The position numbers were made by a program, and so were the translations under genes. The notes below the pieces were generated by a model that was not told where the DNA came from, made no database searches, and saw only the letters and a program-made list of their open reading frames with translations. Positions 34,932 through 42,626 of a stretch of 64,000 bases of DNA are shown here, in pieces (position 1 is the stretch's first letter; every line of letters begins with the position of its first letter). The DNA is from Microbacterium timonense (GTDB lineage Bacteria > Actinomycetota > Actinomycetes > Actinomycetales > Microbacteriaceae), in assembly GCF_900292075.1 (NCBI RefSeq), contig NZ_OLMV01000002.1, forward strand, positions 496,001-560,000, read 5' to 3'.

Positions 34932-36707
34932 ATGCAGAAAACGCTTACCGGAACGATCCGCATCGTTCAGCAGCCTCGTCCCGCCCGATCGGTGCTCCGG
35001 CTGCTGGCGCGGCATCCGGCACGGCTCGTCGCCTCGCTCGTCGCCTTCGCGATCAAGGAGATCCCGCTGTGGTTCCTTCCCGTCGTCACCGCGGAGGTCA
35101 TCGACCTCGTCGCGGGCGGCGGCGAGGTCTCGAGCGTGCTGTTCTGGTTCGCGATCGCCGCCGCGCTGCTGCTACAGAACTACCCCATGCACCTGGTGTA
35201 CACGCGCAACTTCATGACGGTGGTACGCGACACCGGCGCCGAACTGCGCAACGCGCTGGCGGCGCGCCTGCAGAGCCTGTCGATCGGGTATCACACCCGG
35301 GTGAGCTCGTCGATCGTGCAGACCAAGGTCGTGCGCGACGTCGAGAACGTCGAGCTCATGCTGCAGCAGGTCACCCACCCCCTGCTGTCGTCGACGATGG
35401 TGCTGATCGGAGCCGTCGCGATGACGGCCATCGCGGTCCCGGAGTTCCTGCCCGTCTACGCGCTGGCCGTTCCCATCGCCCTGGGACTGCGGTGGGCGCT
35501 CGGACGCAGGTCGCGGGCGCGCAACGAGGTCTTCCGGCGCGAGGTGGAGGGCTTCGCGGCCCGCGTCGGCGAGATGGCTTCGCTCATCCCGGTGACGCGG
35601 GCACACGGCCTCGAACAGACGGCCGTGTCGCGGGTGTCGGCGGGCGCCGACGGCGTGCGCCGGGCCGGGCTGCACCTCGACATGCTCAATGGGCACGTCG
35701 CATCCATCTCGTGGGTGACCATGCAGCTTCTGGGCGTCGGATGCCTCGTGCTGGCGGCGGTCTTCGCGCTCACCGGCATCCTCCCCATCACCCCCGGCGA
35801 GGTCGTGCTGCTCTCGACCTACTTCGCCCTCTTGACGCAGGGCCTCACGCAACTGCTGATGCTGATCCCCGTCGGCGCGCGCGGCATGGAGTCGATGCGC
35901 TCCATCGCGGAGGTGCTGCAGGAACCGGACCTCGAGCAGAACGAAGGACGCAGCGCCGTGCGCGAGGTCACCGGACACCTCGAGCTCGAGCACGTGAGCC
36001 ATCGCTACGACGGAGCCCAGACGGATGCCGTGCACGACGTGTCGCTCGACATCACGGCGGGCAGCACCGTGGCGTTCGTCGGCTCGTCGGGGTCGGGCAA
36101 GTCGACGATGCTCAACCTCGTGCTCGGATTCGTGCGGCCGACGTCCGGGCGCATCCTGCTCGACGGCCGCGACATGCAGGGACTCGACCTGCGCACCGTC
36201 CGCCGCTTCGTGTCGGTGGTCCCGCAGGAGTCCGTGCTGTTCGAGGGCAGCATCCGCGAGAACATCGCGTACGGCCTCGATGACGTGCCCGAGGCTCGCC
36301 TGCGGCAGGCGCTGCACGATGCGAACGCCGCAGAGTTCGTCGATGCCCTGCCCGACGGGTGGGACACCGTGGTCGGGGAGCGCGGCGCCAGGCTGTCGGG
36401 AGGCCAGCGTCAGCGCCTCGCGATCGCCCGCGCCCTGGTGCGCGACCCGCGGATCCTGCTGCTGGACGAGGCGACATCCGCTCTCGATCCGGAGTCGGAG
36501 GAGCTGGTCAAGCAGGCGCTGGACCGCCTCATGACCGGCCGGACGACGCTGGTGGTCGCGCACCGCCTCTCGACGATCCGCCGGGCCGATCGCATCGTCG
36601 TCCTCGAGCACGGCCGCATCGTCGAGCAGGGCAGTCACGACGAGCTCGTGGCGTCCCCCGGCCGCTACGCGCAGCTGCACGCCACGCAGTCCGGCCTCAA
36701 GCGATGA
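34932..36707 (+). CDS. ABC exporter, fused permease and ATPase
   Basis: A 591-residue half-transporter. The N-terminal membrane domain has about six helices (residues 30-300, for example LVASLVAFAIKEIPLWFLPV). The C-terminal ATPase has Walker A VGSSGSGKSTMLNL, signature LSGGQRQRLAIARALV, Walker B ILLLDEATSALDPES and the H-loop VAHRLSTI. It would work as a dimer exporting an unknown lipid, sugar conjugate or drug. Codons 2-7 overlap a LacI-like operator, and no good ribosome site precedes the ATG, so a leaderless or slightly different start is possible. Confidence 0.87.
   Translation: MQKTLTGTIRIVQQPRPARSVLRLLARHPARLVASLVAFAIKEIPLWFLPVVTAEVIDLVAGGGEVSSVLFWFAIAAALLLQNYPMHLVYTRNFMTVVRDTGAELRNALAARLQSLSIGYHTRVSSSIVQTKVVRDVENVELMLQQVTHPLLSSTMVLIGAVAMTAIAVPEFLPVYALAVPIALGLRWALGRRSRARNEVFRREVEGFAARVGEMASLIPVTRAHGLEQTAVSRVSAGADGVRRAGLHLDMLNGHVASISWVTMQLLGVGCLVLAAVFALTGILPITPGEVVLLSTYFALLTQGLTQLLMLIPVGARGMESMRSIAEVLQEPDLEQNEGRSAVREVTGHLELEHVSHRYDGAQTDAVHDVSLDITAGSTVAFVGSSGSGKSTMLNLVLGFVRPTSGRILLDGRDMQGLDLRTVRRFVSVVPQESVLFEGSIRENIAYGLDDVPEARLRQALHDANAAEFVDALPDGWDTVVGERGARLSGGQRQRLAIARALVRDPRILLLDEATSALDPESEELVKQALDRLMTGRTTLVVAHRLSTIRRADRIVVLEHGRIVEQGSHDELVASPGRYAQLHATQSGLKR
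34937..34951 (+). promoter_or_regulatory. LacI/cre-like operator overlapping a start codon region
   Basis: GAAAACGCTTACCGG covers codons 2-7 of the ABC exporter. Its position suggests that transcription starts at or just upstream of the ATG, or that the bound repressor blocks elongation. Confidence 0.5.
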
Positions 36708-36745
36708 CCGTCGAGCGCCGGGTATCCGGCTCCTGGCGAAAGGGT

Positions 36746-36807
36746 GGGATAGCGCTTACCGGGCGTGCGACCTAATCTGGAACCGGATGCCGGGCCCCCG
36801 GCATCCG
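36746..36807 (+). promoter_or_regulatory. operator, -10 box and leader hairpin of the Gfo/Idh gene
   Basis: The operator-like GGGATAGCGCTTACCGGG (36746-36763) is followed by a -10-like TAATCT (36773-36778). Then comes a perfect hairpin with stem GGATGCCGGG / CCCGGCATCC (36785-36794 and 36797-36806) in the short leader. The gene starts at GTG 36837 after CGAGGAACC. Confidence 0.55.
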
Positions 36808-36836
36808 TTCGCCGACGACCCACGAGGAACCCCACT

Positions 36837-37931
36837 GTGACCGACACCCTGCGCTGCGCCATCGTCGGCACCGGAGCGATCGCCCACTCCCACGCGGCCG
36901 CGATCGCCGCCTACCCGCACGCGCAGCTCGTCGCGGTCACCGACCACAGCCGCGCGACGGCCGAGACCTTCGCGGTGGCATTCGGCGGTGCGGCGGTGTA
37001 CGACGACCTTGCAGCGCTTCTGGCTGCCGAGCACCCCGACGTCGTGCATGTGTGCACGCCCCCCGGCGCGCACCCCGCGCAGGTGATCGCCGCGTTCGCC
37101 GCCGGTGCGCACGTCGTCGTCGAGAAGCCGCCGGCGCCGTCACTGGACCAGCTGCAGGAGATGACGGATGCCGCGACCGCCGCGGATCGGCAACTGGCCG
37201 TCGTCTTCCAGCAGCGCACCGGCACCGCCGCCGCGCACGTCAAACGGCTCCTGGACTCCGGGGCACTCGGACGGCCGCTCGTCGCCCAATGCCAGACGCT
37301 GTGGTACCGGGATGCCGCATACTTCGCCGTGCCGTGGCGCGGCCGGTGGGAGACCGAGGGCGGCGGCACCACGCTCGGCCACGCGATCCATCAGATCGAC
37401 CTGCTCGCCTTCCTGCTCGGCGCGTGGACCCGTGTCGAAGGGCGCCTGTGGCGCCTGGACCGCGAGACGCAGACCGAGGACGTGTCCACCGCCACCGTGG
37501 TCTTCGAGGGCGGCGTGGTCGCGCAGGTCGTGTCGAGCACGCTGTCACCGCGCGAGACGAGCTCGATCCGCATCGACACGGAGAAGGCGACCGTGACCGT
37601 GGACCACCTGTACGGGCACGGTCACGACAACTGGCGCATCACGCCCGCACCGCACGTGGAGCCGGCCGAAGCCGCCGGCTGGGACCTCACCGGACCCGAG
37701 GAGGGCAGCGGTCACCTCCCCCTCCTGCGCGATGTGTTCGACGCCCTGCGCTCCGGCGCACCGCTGCCCGCGACGGCCGAGGCTCCCGCCCGCTCCCTCG
37801 AGATCGTCGCGGCGATATACGCATCGGCCGACGCCGACGGGCAGGTCATCACGCCGGCCGTACTCGCCGCTCACCCCACGCACCGCACGAGCTTCGCGAG
37901 CACCGTCATCGACCTGCGCCCCCCGCGCTGA
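36837..37931 (+). CDS. Gfo/Idh/MocA family oxidoreductase
   Basis: A 364-residue NAD(P)-dependent sugar or polyol dehydrogenase. N-terminal Rossmann fold CAIVGTGAIAHSHAAAIAAY; the conserved catalytic-lysine motif is VVVEKPPAPS near residue 100. The C-terminal alpha/beta domain includes GGTTLGHAIHQIDLLAFLLG, with the His expected in the active site. One of three such enzymes in the window. It is preceded by an operator-like site. The 662 bp after it hold palindromic repeats and the ABC promoter rather than genes. Confidence 0.87.
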   Translation: MTDTLRCAIVGTGAIAHSHAAAIAAYPHAQLVAVTDHSRATAETFAVAFGGAAVYDDLAALLAAEHPDVVHVCTPPGAHPAQVIAAFAAGAHVVVEKPPAPSLDQLQEMTDAATAADRQLAVVFQQRTGTAAAHVKRLLDSGALGRPLVAQCQTLWYRDAAYFAVPWRGRWETEGGGTTLGHAIHQIDLLAFLLGAWTRVEGRLWRLDRETQTEDVSTATVVFEGGVVAQVVSSTLSPRETSSIRIDTEKATVTVDHLYGHGHDNWRITPAPHVEPAEAAGWDLTGPEEGSGHLPLLRDVFDALRSGAPLPATAEAPARSLEIVAAIYASADADGQVITPAVLAAHPTHRTSFASTVIDLRPPR

Positions 37932-38368
37932 CTTCAACAGGTCAACCGCGCTGACTTCAACAGGTCAACCGCGCTTCCACAGGACGAAGACGCGGCGATC
38001 CGTCCTGCGGAACGCCGGTTGACCTGTCGGCGGCCGGGCGCGGGCGACGGCGGGCTGGCGGGCGGCGGCGGGCTGGCGGCATCCTGAGGCACCCAGCGCC
38101 CCCGCGCGACTTCAACAGGTCAACCGCGCTTCCACAGGACGAAGACGCGGCGATCCGTCCTGCGGAACGCCGGTTGACCTGTCGGCGGCCGGGCGCGGGC
38201 GACGGCGGCGGGCGCGCGGGCGACGGCGGGCTTGGGCGGCGGGCTTCCGGGCGGCATCCTCAGGCATGCTGCGGCACCCTGCCCCCCTGCGCTGACTTCA
38301 ACAGGTCGACCGCGCTTCTACAGGACGAAGACGCGGCGATCTGTCCTGCGGAAGGCCGGTTGACCTGT
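37929..38368. repeat. three tandem copies of a 68-bp palindromic element (family B)
   Basis: Copies at 37960-38027, 38115-38182 and 38301-38368 start ACAGGTCAACCGCGC and end GCCGGTTGACCTGT. The arms form a 27-bp imperfect stem around 14 nt. The first two copies are identical, and their GC-rich right flanks also match for about 25 bp; the third differs at four positions. A truncated start (23-bp direct repeat GACTTCAACAGGTCAACCGC) precedes copy 1. Spacing is 155 and 186 bp. No gene lies in 37932-38593. Confidence 0.92.
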
Positions 38369-38406
38369 CGCCCGGGACGGCGGCGGCGGCGGGCTTCCGG
38401 CACCTG

Positions 38407-38489
38407 GAATGAATCGTTCAAATTCGCGGGCGCCGTCTCTTGCGAAACGTTTTTCGAGCGGGTACGGTAGCTGGCAAGCGCTTTCCGAG
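38407..38489 (+). promoter_or_regulatory. promoter with three operator-like sites for the sugar ABC operon
   Basis: -35 TTGCGA (38440-38445), 17-bp spacer, -10 TACGGT (38463-38468). Operator-like GCGAAACGTTTTTCGA (38442-38457) lies between the boxes. GGCAAGCGCTTTCCGAG (38473-38489) covers the expected start site. An upstream palindrome TGAATCGTTCA sits at 38410-38420. The arrangement fits strong LacI-type repression. Confidence 0.65.
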
Positions 38490-38593
38490 ATCCTGCTTCT
38501 CCGAGATCTGCACCACGGGACGCGCCACCGCACACCCGGACGACGGACGTCTCGCGCGGAGATCTGGACGCAGACGTTCAAGAGAGGACAAGG

Positions 38594-39895
38594 ATGTTCA
38601 GCAAGAAGCGGGCGATCGCCGGTGCCGCAGTCGCGGCCGGCGCAGCCCTCGTGCTCGCCGGCTGCGCCGGTGGGAGCGGCAGCACCCCCGACGCGGCCCC
38701 GACCTTCGACCCGGACGAGAAGGTCACCCTGAACATGTCGTTCTGGGGCAACGACGTGCGCGCCGACCTGTACAACCAGGTGATCGAGGCCTTCAACGAG
38801 GAGTATCCGAACATCACCGTGAACACGTCGTTCCTGGCCTTCCCCGAGTACTGGGAGAAGCGCCAGACCGAGGCCGCCGGCGGCGGCCTGCCCGACGTCA
38901 TGCAGTTCGACTACTCGTACCTGCGCCAGTACTCCGAGAACGGGCTGCTGCTGGACCTCGACCCGTACCTCGGCAACATCATCGAGACCGACCCGCTGCC
39001 CGAGAACATCCTCAGCATCGGCGTCGTCGACGACAAGACCACCGCGATCCCCACGTCCACGAACGCGTGGGGTCTGTTCACCAACCCGAAGCTCCTCGAG
39101 GAGGTCGGCGTCGAGGACTTCCCCGGCGGTGACTGGGAGGAGTACACCGACTGGATGGGCGAGATCACCGACGCCGGCGGAGGCACCATCTACGGCGGCA
39201 CCGACTACACCGGACGCATCCAGAACTTCGAGGTGCAGCAGCGTGCCAAGGGCGAGGACCTGTTCACCGAAGACGGCGAGGTCAACTTCACGAAGGACGA
39301 CCTGAAGGCCTTCTGGGAGCAGGGAGACGCCGCCCGCGACGGAATCACGCTTCCCGCTCAGAAGGCCGAGGAGCTTCTGCCCCTGTCGGGGTTCGATGCC
39401 GGACTCACGGCGAGCGAGCTCACCTGGGACAACTTCGGCGCCGGATACCTCGCCAACCTCGGCGAGGGTTTCACCGAGCTGAACCTCATCGCTCCGCCGG
39501 TGACGGAGGAAGGCGCCAAGGACCTCTACCTCAAGCCTTCGATGCTCGAGGCGGTCTCGGCCAAGACGAAGCATCCCGCGGCTGCGGCCACGCTCGTCAA
39601 CTTCCTCATCAACAGCCCGGAGTCCGGTGAGATCTTCGGCACGAACCGCGGCCTGCCCGCCTCGGAGACGGCGCTGGAGGCCGCGAACCTCGATCCCATC
39701 AGCCAGCAGATCAAGGACTACGAGGCGTCCATCGCCGACCGCCTCGGCGACGCTCCTCCCGTGCCGATCAACGGCTACGGCACCCTGGAGCAGAAGTTCC
39801 TCGAGATCGGCAAGGAGCTGGGCTTCGGCACGATCACCGTGGACGAGGCTGTCGACCAGTTCTTCTCCGAGATGGATGTCGTCCTGAACCAGTGA
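38594..39895 (+). CDS. extracellular sugar-binding lipoprotein (ABC importer)
   Basis: A 433-residue solute-binding protein. The signal peptide ends in the lipobox LVLAGCAGGSG (Cys at about residue 24). The mature protein starts a family 1 sugar-binding fold (VTLNMSFWGNDVRADLYNQV, PDVMQFDYSYLRQYSENG, WDNFGAGYLANLGEGF). AGAGAGGACAAGG precedes ATG 38594. First gene of an importer operon followed by two permeases, DUF624 and GH42. A galactoside or other beta-linked sugar is the likely ligand (inference). Confidence 0.92.
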   Translation: MFSKKRAIAGAAVAAGAALVLAGCAGGSGSTPDAAPTFDPDEKVTLNMSFWGNDVRADLYNQVIEAFNEEYPNITVNTSFLAFPEYWEKRQTEAAGGGLPDVMQFDYSYLRQYSENGLLLDLDPYLGNIIETDPLPENILSIGVVDDKTTAIPTSTNAWGLFTNPKLLEEVGVEDFPGGDWEEYTDWMGEITDAGGGTIYGGTDYTGRIQNFEVQQRAKGEDLFTEDGEVNFTKDDLKAFWEQGDAARDGITLPAQKAEELLPLSGFDAGLTASELTWDNFGAGYLANLGEGFTELNLIAPPVTEEGAKDLYLKPSMLEAVSAKTKHPAAAATLVNFLINSPESGEIFGTNRGLPASETALEAANLDPISQQIKDYEASIADRLGDAPPVPINGYGTLEQKFLEIGKELGFGTITVDEAVDQFFSEMDVVLNQ

Positions 39896-39903
39896 CGGCC
39901 CTG

Positions 39904-39934
39904 CCGGGTCCGGGGCGTGAGCGCCCGGACCCGG
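39904..39934 (+). terminator. intercistronic hairpin after the binding-protein gene
   Basis: A perfect 11-bp stem CCGGGTCCGGG / CCCGGACCCGG with a 9-nt loop lies 9 bp after the stop and before the permease genes. Such attenuating or RNA-stabilising hairpins commonly raise binding protein over permease levels. Confidence 0.7.
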
Positions 39935-39968
39935 TACCCGAGACCGTTCGCGATCCGAAAGTGTTCCC

Positions 39969-40967
39969 GTGAGTACTACAGCCACCCGCGTGATCGTCAC
40001 CGGCCAGGAGTCCTCCCGCCGGTCGTTGTTCCGGAGAGGACGCCCCGAGGGTCCGCTGTCACGTCCGGGTGCCCGTGGTCGTGTGGTGCGGGAGTCGTTG
40101 GCGGGGTATGGGTTCCTGGTGCCGTGGTTGCTGGGGTTCTTCGGGTTGACGTTGTTGCCGATGGTGTACTCGCTGTACCTGTCGTTCACGAGCTACAACA
40201 TCTTCAGCCCGCCGAAATGGATCGGGCTGGACAACTACGTGCGGATGTTCACCAACGACCCCGCGTTCGTGCAGTCCGCGCAGATCACCCTGATCTACGT
40301 GATCGTGGGCACCCCGATCACCCTGGCCGCCGCGCTGGGGGTGGCGATGCTGCTGAACTACCGGGACCGGGCGGCCGGGTTCTTCCGCTCCGCGTTCTAC
40401 GCCCCCTCGCTGATCGGCGGATCCGTATCGGTCGCGATCGTGTGGCGGGCGATGTTCGCCTCCGACGGCCCCGTCGATTCGGGCCTGTCCCTGTTCGGGA
40501 TCGACCTGGGCGGGTGGGTCGGCAACCCCGCCCTGGTGCTGCCGATGATGATCCTGCTGGCGATCTGGCAGTTCGGGGCCACCATGGTCATCTTCCTGGC
40601 CGGCCTGAAACAGATCCCCAAAGAACTCTACGAAGCCGCCGAAATGGACGGCGCCGGCCCCTGGCACCGATTCACCGCCGTCACCCTGCCGATGCTGTCC
40701 CCCGTCATCTTCTTCAACCTGCTGCTGGGCCTCATCGGCGCGTTCCAGGTCTTCGCGTCCGCCTACATCATCTCCAACGGCACCGGCGGACCGGCCGGGA
40801 TGACCAACTTCATCACCGTCTACCTCTACAAACGCGGCTTCGCCGACGGACAGATGGGCTACGCCGCCGCGATCGCCTGGGTCCTGCTGATCGTCGTCGC
40901 CATCATCGCCCTCATCCTCTTCCGCACCCAGAAGAACTGGGTCCACTACGCCGGAGACAACCGATGA
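39969..40967 (+). CDS. sugar ABC transporter permease (MalF-type)
   Basis: A 332-residue membrane permease with six predicted helices and the EAA loop ELYEAAEMDGAGPWHRFTAV near residue 220. The GTG start is used. Codon choice changes inside the gene: up to about 40,590 it uses GAG and G-ending codons, whereas afterwards GAA, AAA and C-ending codons dominate, continuing through the next gene. It overlaps the second permease by ATGA. Confidence 0.9.
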   Translation: MSTTATRVIVTGQESSRRSLFRRGRPEGPLSRPGARGRVVRESLAGYGFLVPWLLGFFGLTLLPMVYSLYLSFTSYNIFSPPKWIGLDNYVRMFTNDPAFVQSAQITLIYVIVGTPITLAAALGVAMLLNYRDRAAGFFRSAFYAPSLIGGSVSVAIVWRAMFASDGPVDSGLSLFGIDLGGWVGNPALVLPMMILLAIWQFGATMVIFLAGLKQIPKELYEAAEMDGAGPWHRFTAVTLPMLSPVIFFNLLLGLIGAFQVFASAYIISNGTGGPAGMTNFITVYLYKRGFADGQMGYAAAIAWVLLIVVAIIALILFRTQKNWVHYAGDNR

Positions 40968-41890
40968 GCACCACCAGCTTCGGCGAACCCACCATCGCCA
41001 CCCTCGAACACCAACTCGACCCGGCGCCCGCCCCTGCGCGTCGCAAGATCACCCGCAGAACATGGCAGACGGTGATCTGGCTGATCGTGCTCATCGCGTT
41101 CACCGCGATCGTGCTCTACCCGCTGGTATGGCTGTTCCTGTCCACCTTCAAACCCAACAGCGAGTTCGGCTCCAACCCCGGCCTCATCCCCAACAACCCC
41201 ACCCTCGACAACTACACCAAGGTGATGGACGGCATCGCCGGAGTGCCGATGTGGCGGTTCTTCCTCAACAGCTTCCTCATCGCCGCATCCTCCGTGCTCG
41301 GCGTCCTGATCTCCTCATCCCTGGCCGCCTACGCCTTCGCCCGCATCCAGTTCACAGGCCTCAGCATCCTGTTCGCCGCGATGATCGGCACCCTCCTGCT
41401 GCCGTTCCACGTCGTGATCATCCCCCAGTACATCCTGTTCAACACCCTCGGCTGGGTCGACACGTTCATCCCCCTCATCCTCCCCAAATTCCTCGCCACC
41501 GAAGCGTTCTTCGTCTTCCTGCTCGTCCAGTTCATCCGCCAGATGCCCCGCGACATGGACGAAGCGGCCCGCATCGACGGCGCCGGACACGTCCGCATCT
41601 TCTGGTCGATCATGCTTCCCCTCATCAAACCCGCCCTCATCACCTGCGCGATCTTCGCGTTCATCTGGGCCTGGAACGACTTCCTCGGCCCCCTCCTCTA
41701 CCTCACCAGCCCCGACAACTACCCCCTCCCCATCGCCCTCCGCCTCTACAACGACGCCTCCTCCGGCGGCGCCGACTACGGCGCCACCATCACCGCCAGC
41801 CTCCTCGCCCTCCTCCCCGTCCTCCTCTTCTTCCTGGTCTTCCAACGCTTCCTCGTCGACGGCGTCGCCACCCAAGGCCTCAAAGGCTGA
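40964..41890 (+). CDS. sugar ABC transporter permease (MalG-type)
   Basis: A 308-residue permease with an N-terminal cytoplasmic tail and six helices (for example TVIWLIVLIAFTAIVLYPLV). The EAA loop is DMDEAARIDGAGHVRIFWSI. The coding strand is extremely C-rich at third positions with almost no G, and GAA/AAA are preferred, unlike the flanking SBP and DUF624 genes. No ATPase gene is present in this operon. Confidence 0.9.
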   Translation: MSTTSFGEPTIATLEHQLDPAPAPARRKITRRTWQTVIWLIVLIAFTAIVLYPLVWLFLSTFKPNSEFGSNPGLIPNNPTLDNYTKVMDGIAGVPMWRFFLNSFLIAASSVLGVLISSSLAAYAFARIQFTGLSILFAAMIGTLLLPFHVVIIPQYILFNTLGWVDTFIPLILPKFLATEAFFVFLLVQFIRQMPRDMDEAARIDGAGHVRIFWSIMLPLIKPALITCAIFAFIWAWNDFLGPLLYLTSPDNYPLPIALRLYNDASSGGADYGATITASLLALLPVLLFFLVFQRFLVDGVATQGLKG

Positions 41891-41923
41891 CCCGGACTCC
41901 GGCGAACACACGACTGAGAACGG

Positions 41924-42580
41924 ATGCCGCACCTCATGGACCGCAAGACACTCCGCGCCGCACGACGAGCCGACGCGTCGGGCAGCGGGCCCACGCTCGA
42001 AGAGCGCGATCCCGCTCGCTACCCCGGCGCGAGGGGCGCGTTCGCTCTCTTCGGCGAGGTGCTGCTGACAGGCCTGCTCGTCACGGCGGGCGGGATCCTC
42101 GTCGTGACACTGCCGGCCGCCCTGGCCGCCGGCATCCGTCACCTCCGCCGATACGCGGCCGCCGAGCAGTCCCACGTGCGCACGTTCTGGCAGGACTGGC
42201 GCAAGGCGCTGCCCGGGGGCCTGGTCGTCGGAGTGGCGTGCCTCATCCTCGCCCTCCTGCTGCTGCTCGACATCGACCTCGCGAACTCCGGCGCCCTTCC
42301 CGGCGGCGGCGTCATCGCCGTCGTCGGCTGGGCGGGACTGGCAACGGTCGCAGTCGGCCTGCTCCTGGCCGCGGGCGCGTGGACGCCGGGACACGGCTGG
42401 CGGCGCGCGGTGAGCGGCATCCCGTCCGCCCTCGCCGCCGATCCCGTCGGCGCGCTGTACCTCGCCGCCGCAGCGGCGCTCACGGTCATCGTCACGTGGA
42501 TGCTGACCCCGCTCATCATCGCCGGTCTCGGCTGCGCCGCGTTCGCGGTGATGGCCGTGCCCGCGCGCCGGCGCCGCTGA
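41924..42580 (+). CDS. DUF624/YesL-like membrane protein
   Basis: A 218-residue protein with a charged N-terminal 45 residues and four hydrophobic segments (FGEVLLTGLLVTAGGILVVT, VVGVACLILALLLLLDIDL, VVGWAGLATVAVGLLLAAGA, VIVTWMLTPLIIAGLGCAAF). Size, topology and position after sugar-importer permeases fit the DUF624 family. The family's role is unknown; association with sugar uptake is from context. An alternative start is ATG 41936. Confidence 0.62.
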   Translation: MPHLMDRKTLRAARRADASGSGPTLEERDPARYPGARGAFALFGEVLLTGLLVTAGGILVVTLPAALAAGIRHLRRYAAAEQSHVRTFWQDWRKALPGGLVVGVACLILALLLLLDIDLANSGALPGGGVIAVVGWAGLATVAVGLLLAAGAWTPGHGWRRAVSGIPSALAADPVGALYLAAAAALTVIVTWMLTPLIIAGLGCAAFAVMAVPARRRR

Positions 42581-42626
42581 CTCTCTCCGTCGCCCCACCC
42601 CGAAGCCAGAACAGGAGCCGCTCGAC

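Noticed and set aside
37929..38368. CRISPR-like array of repeated units
   Set aside because: Units are themselves long palindromes, spacing is irregular (155 and 186 bp), flanks are partly duplicated, and no cas genes are present.
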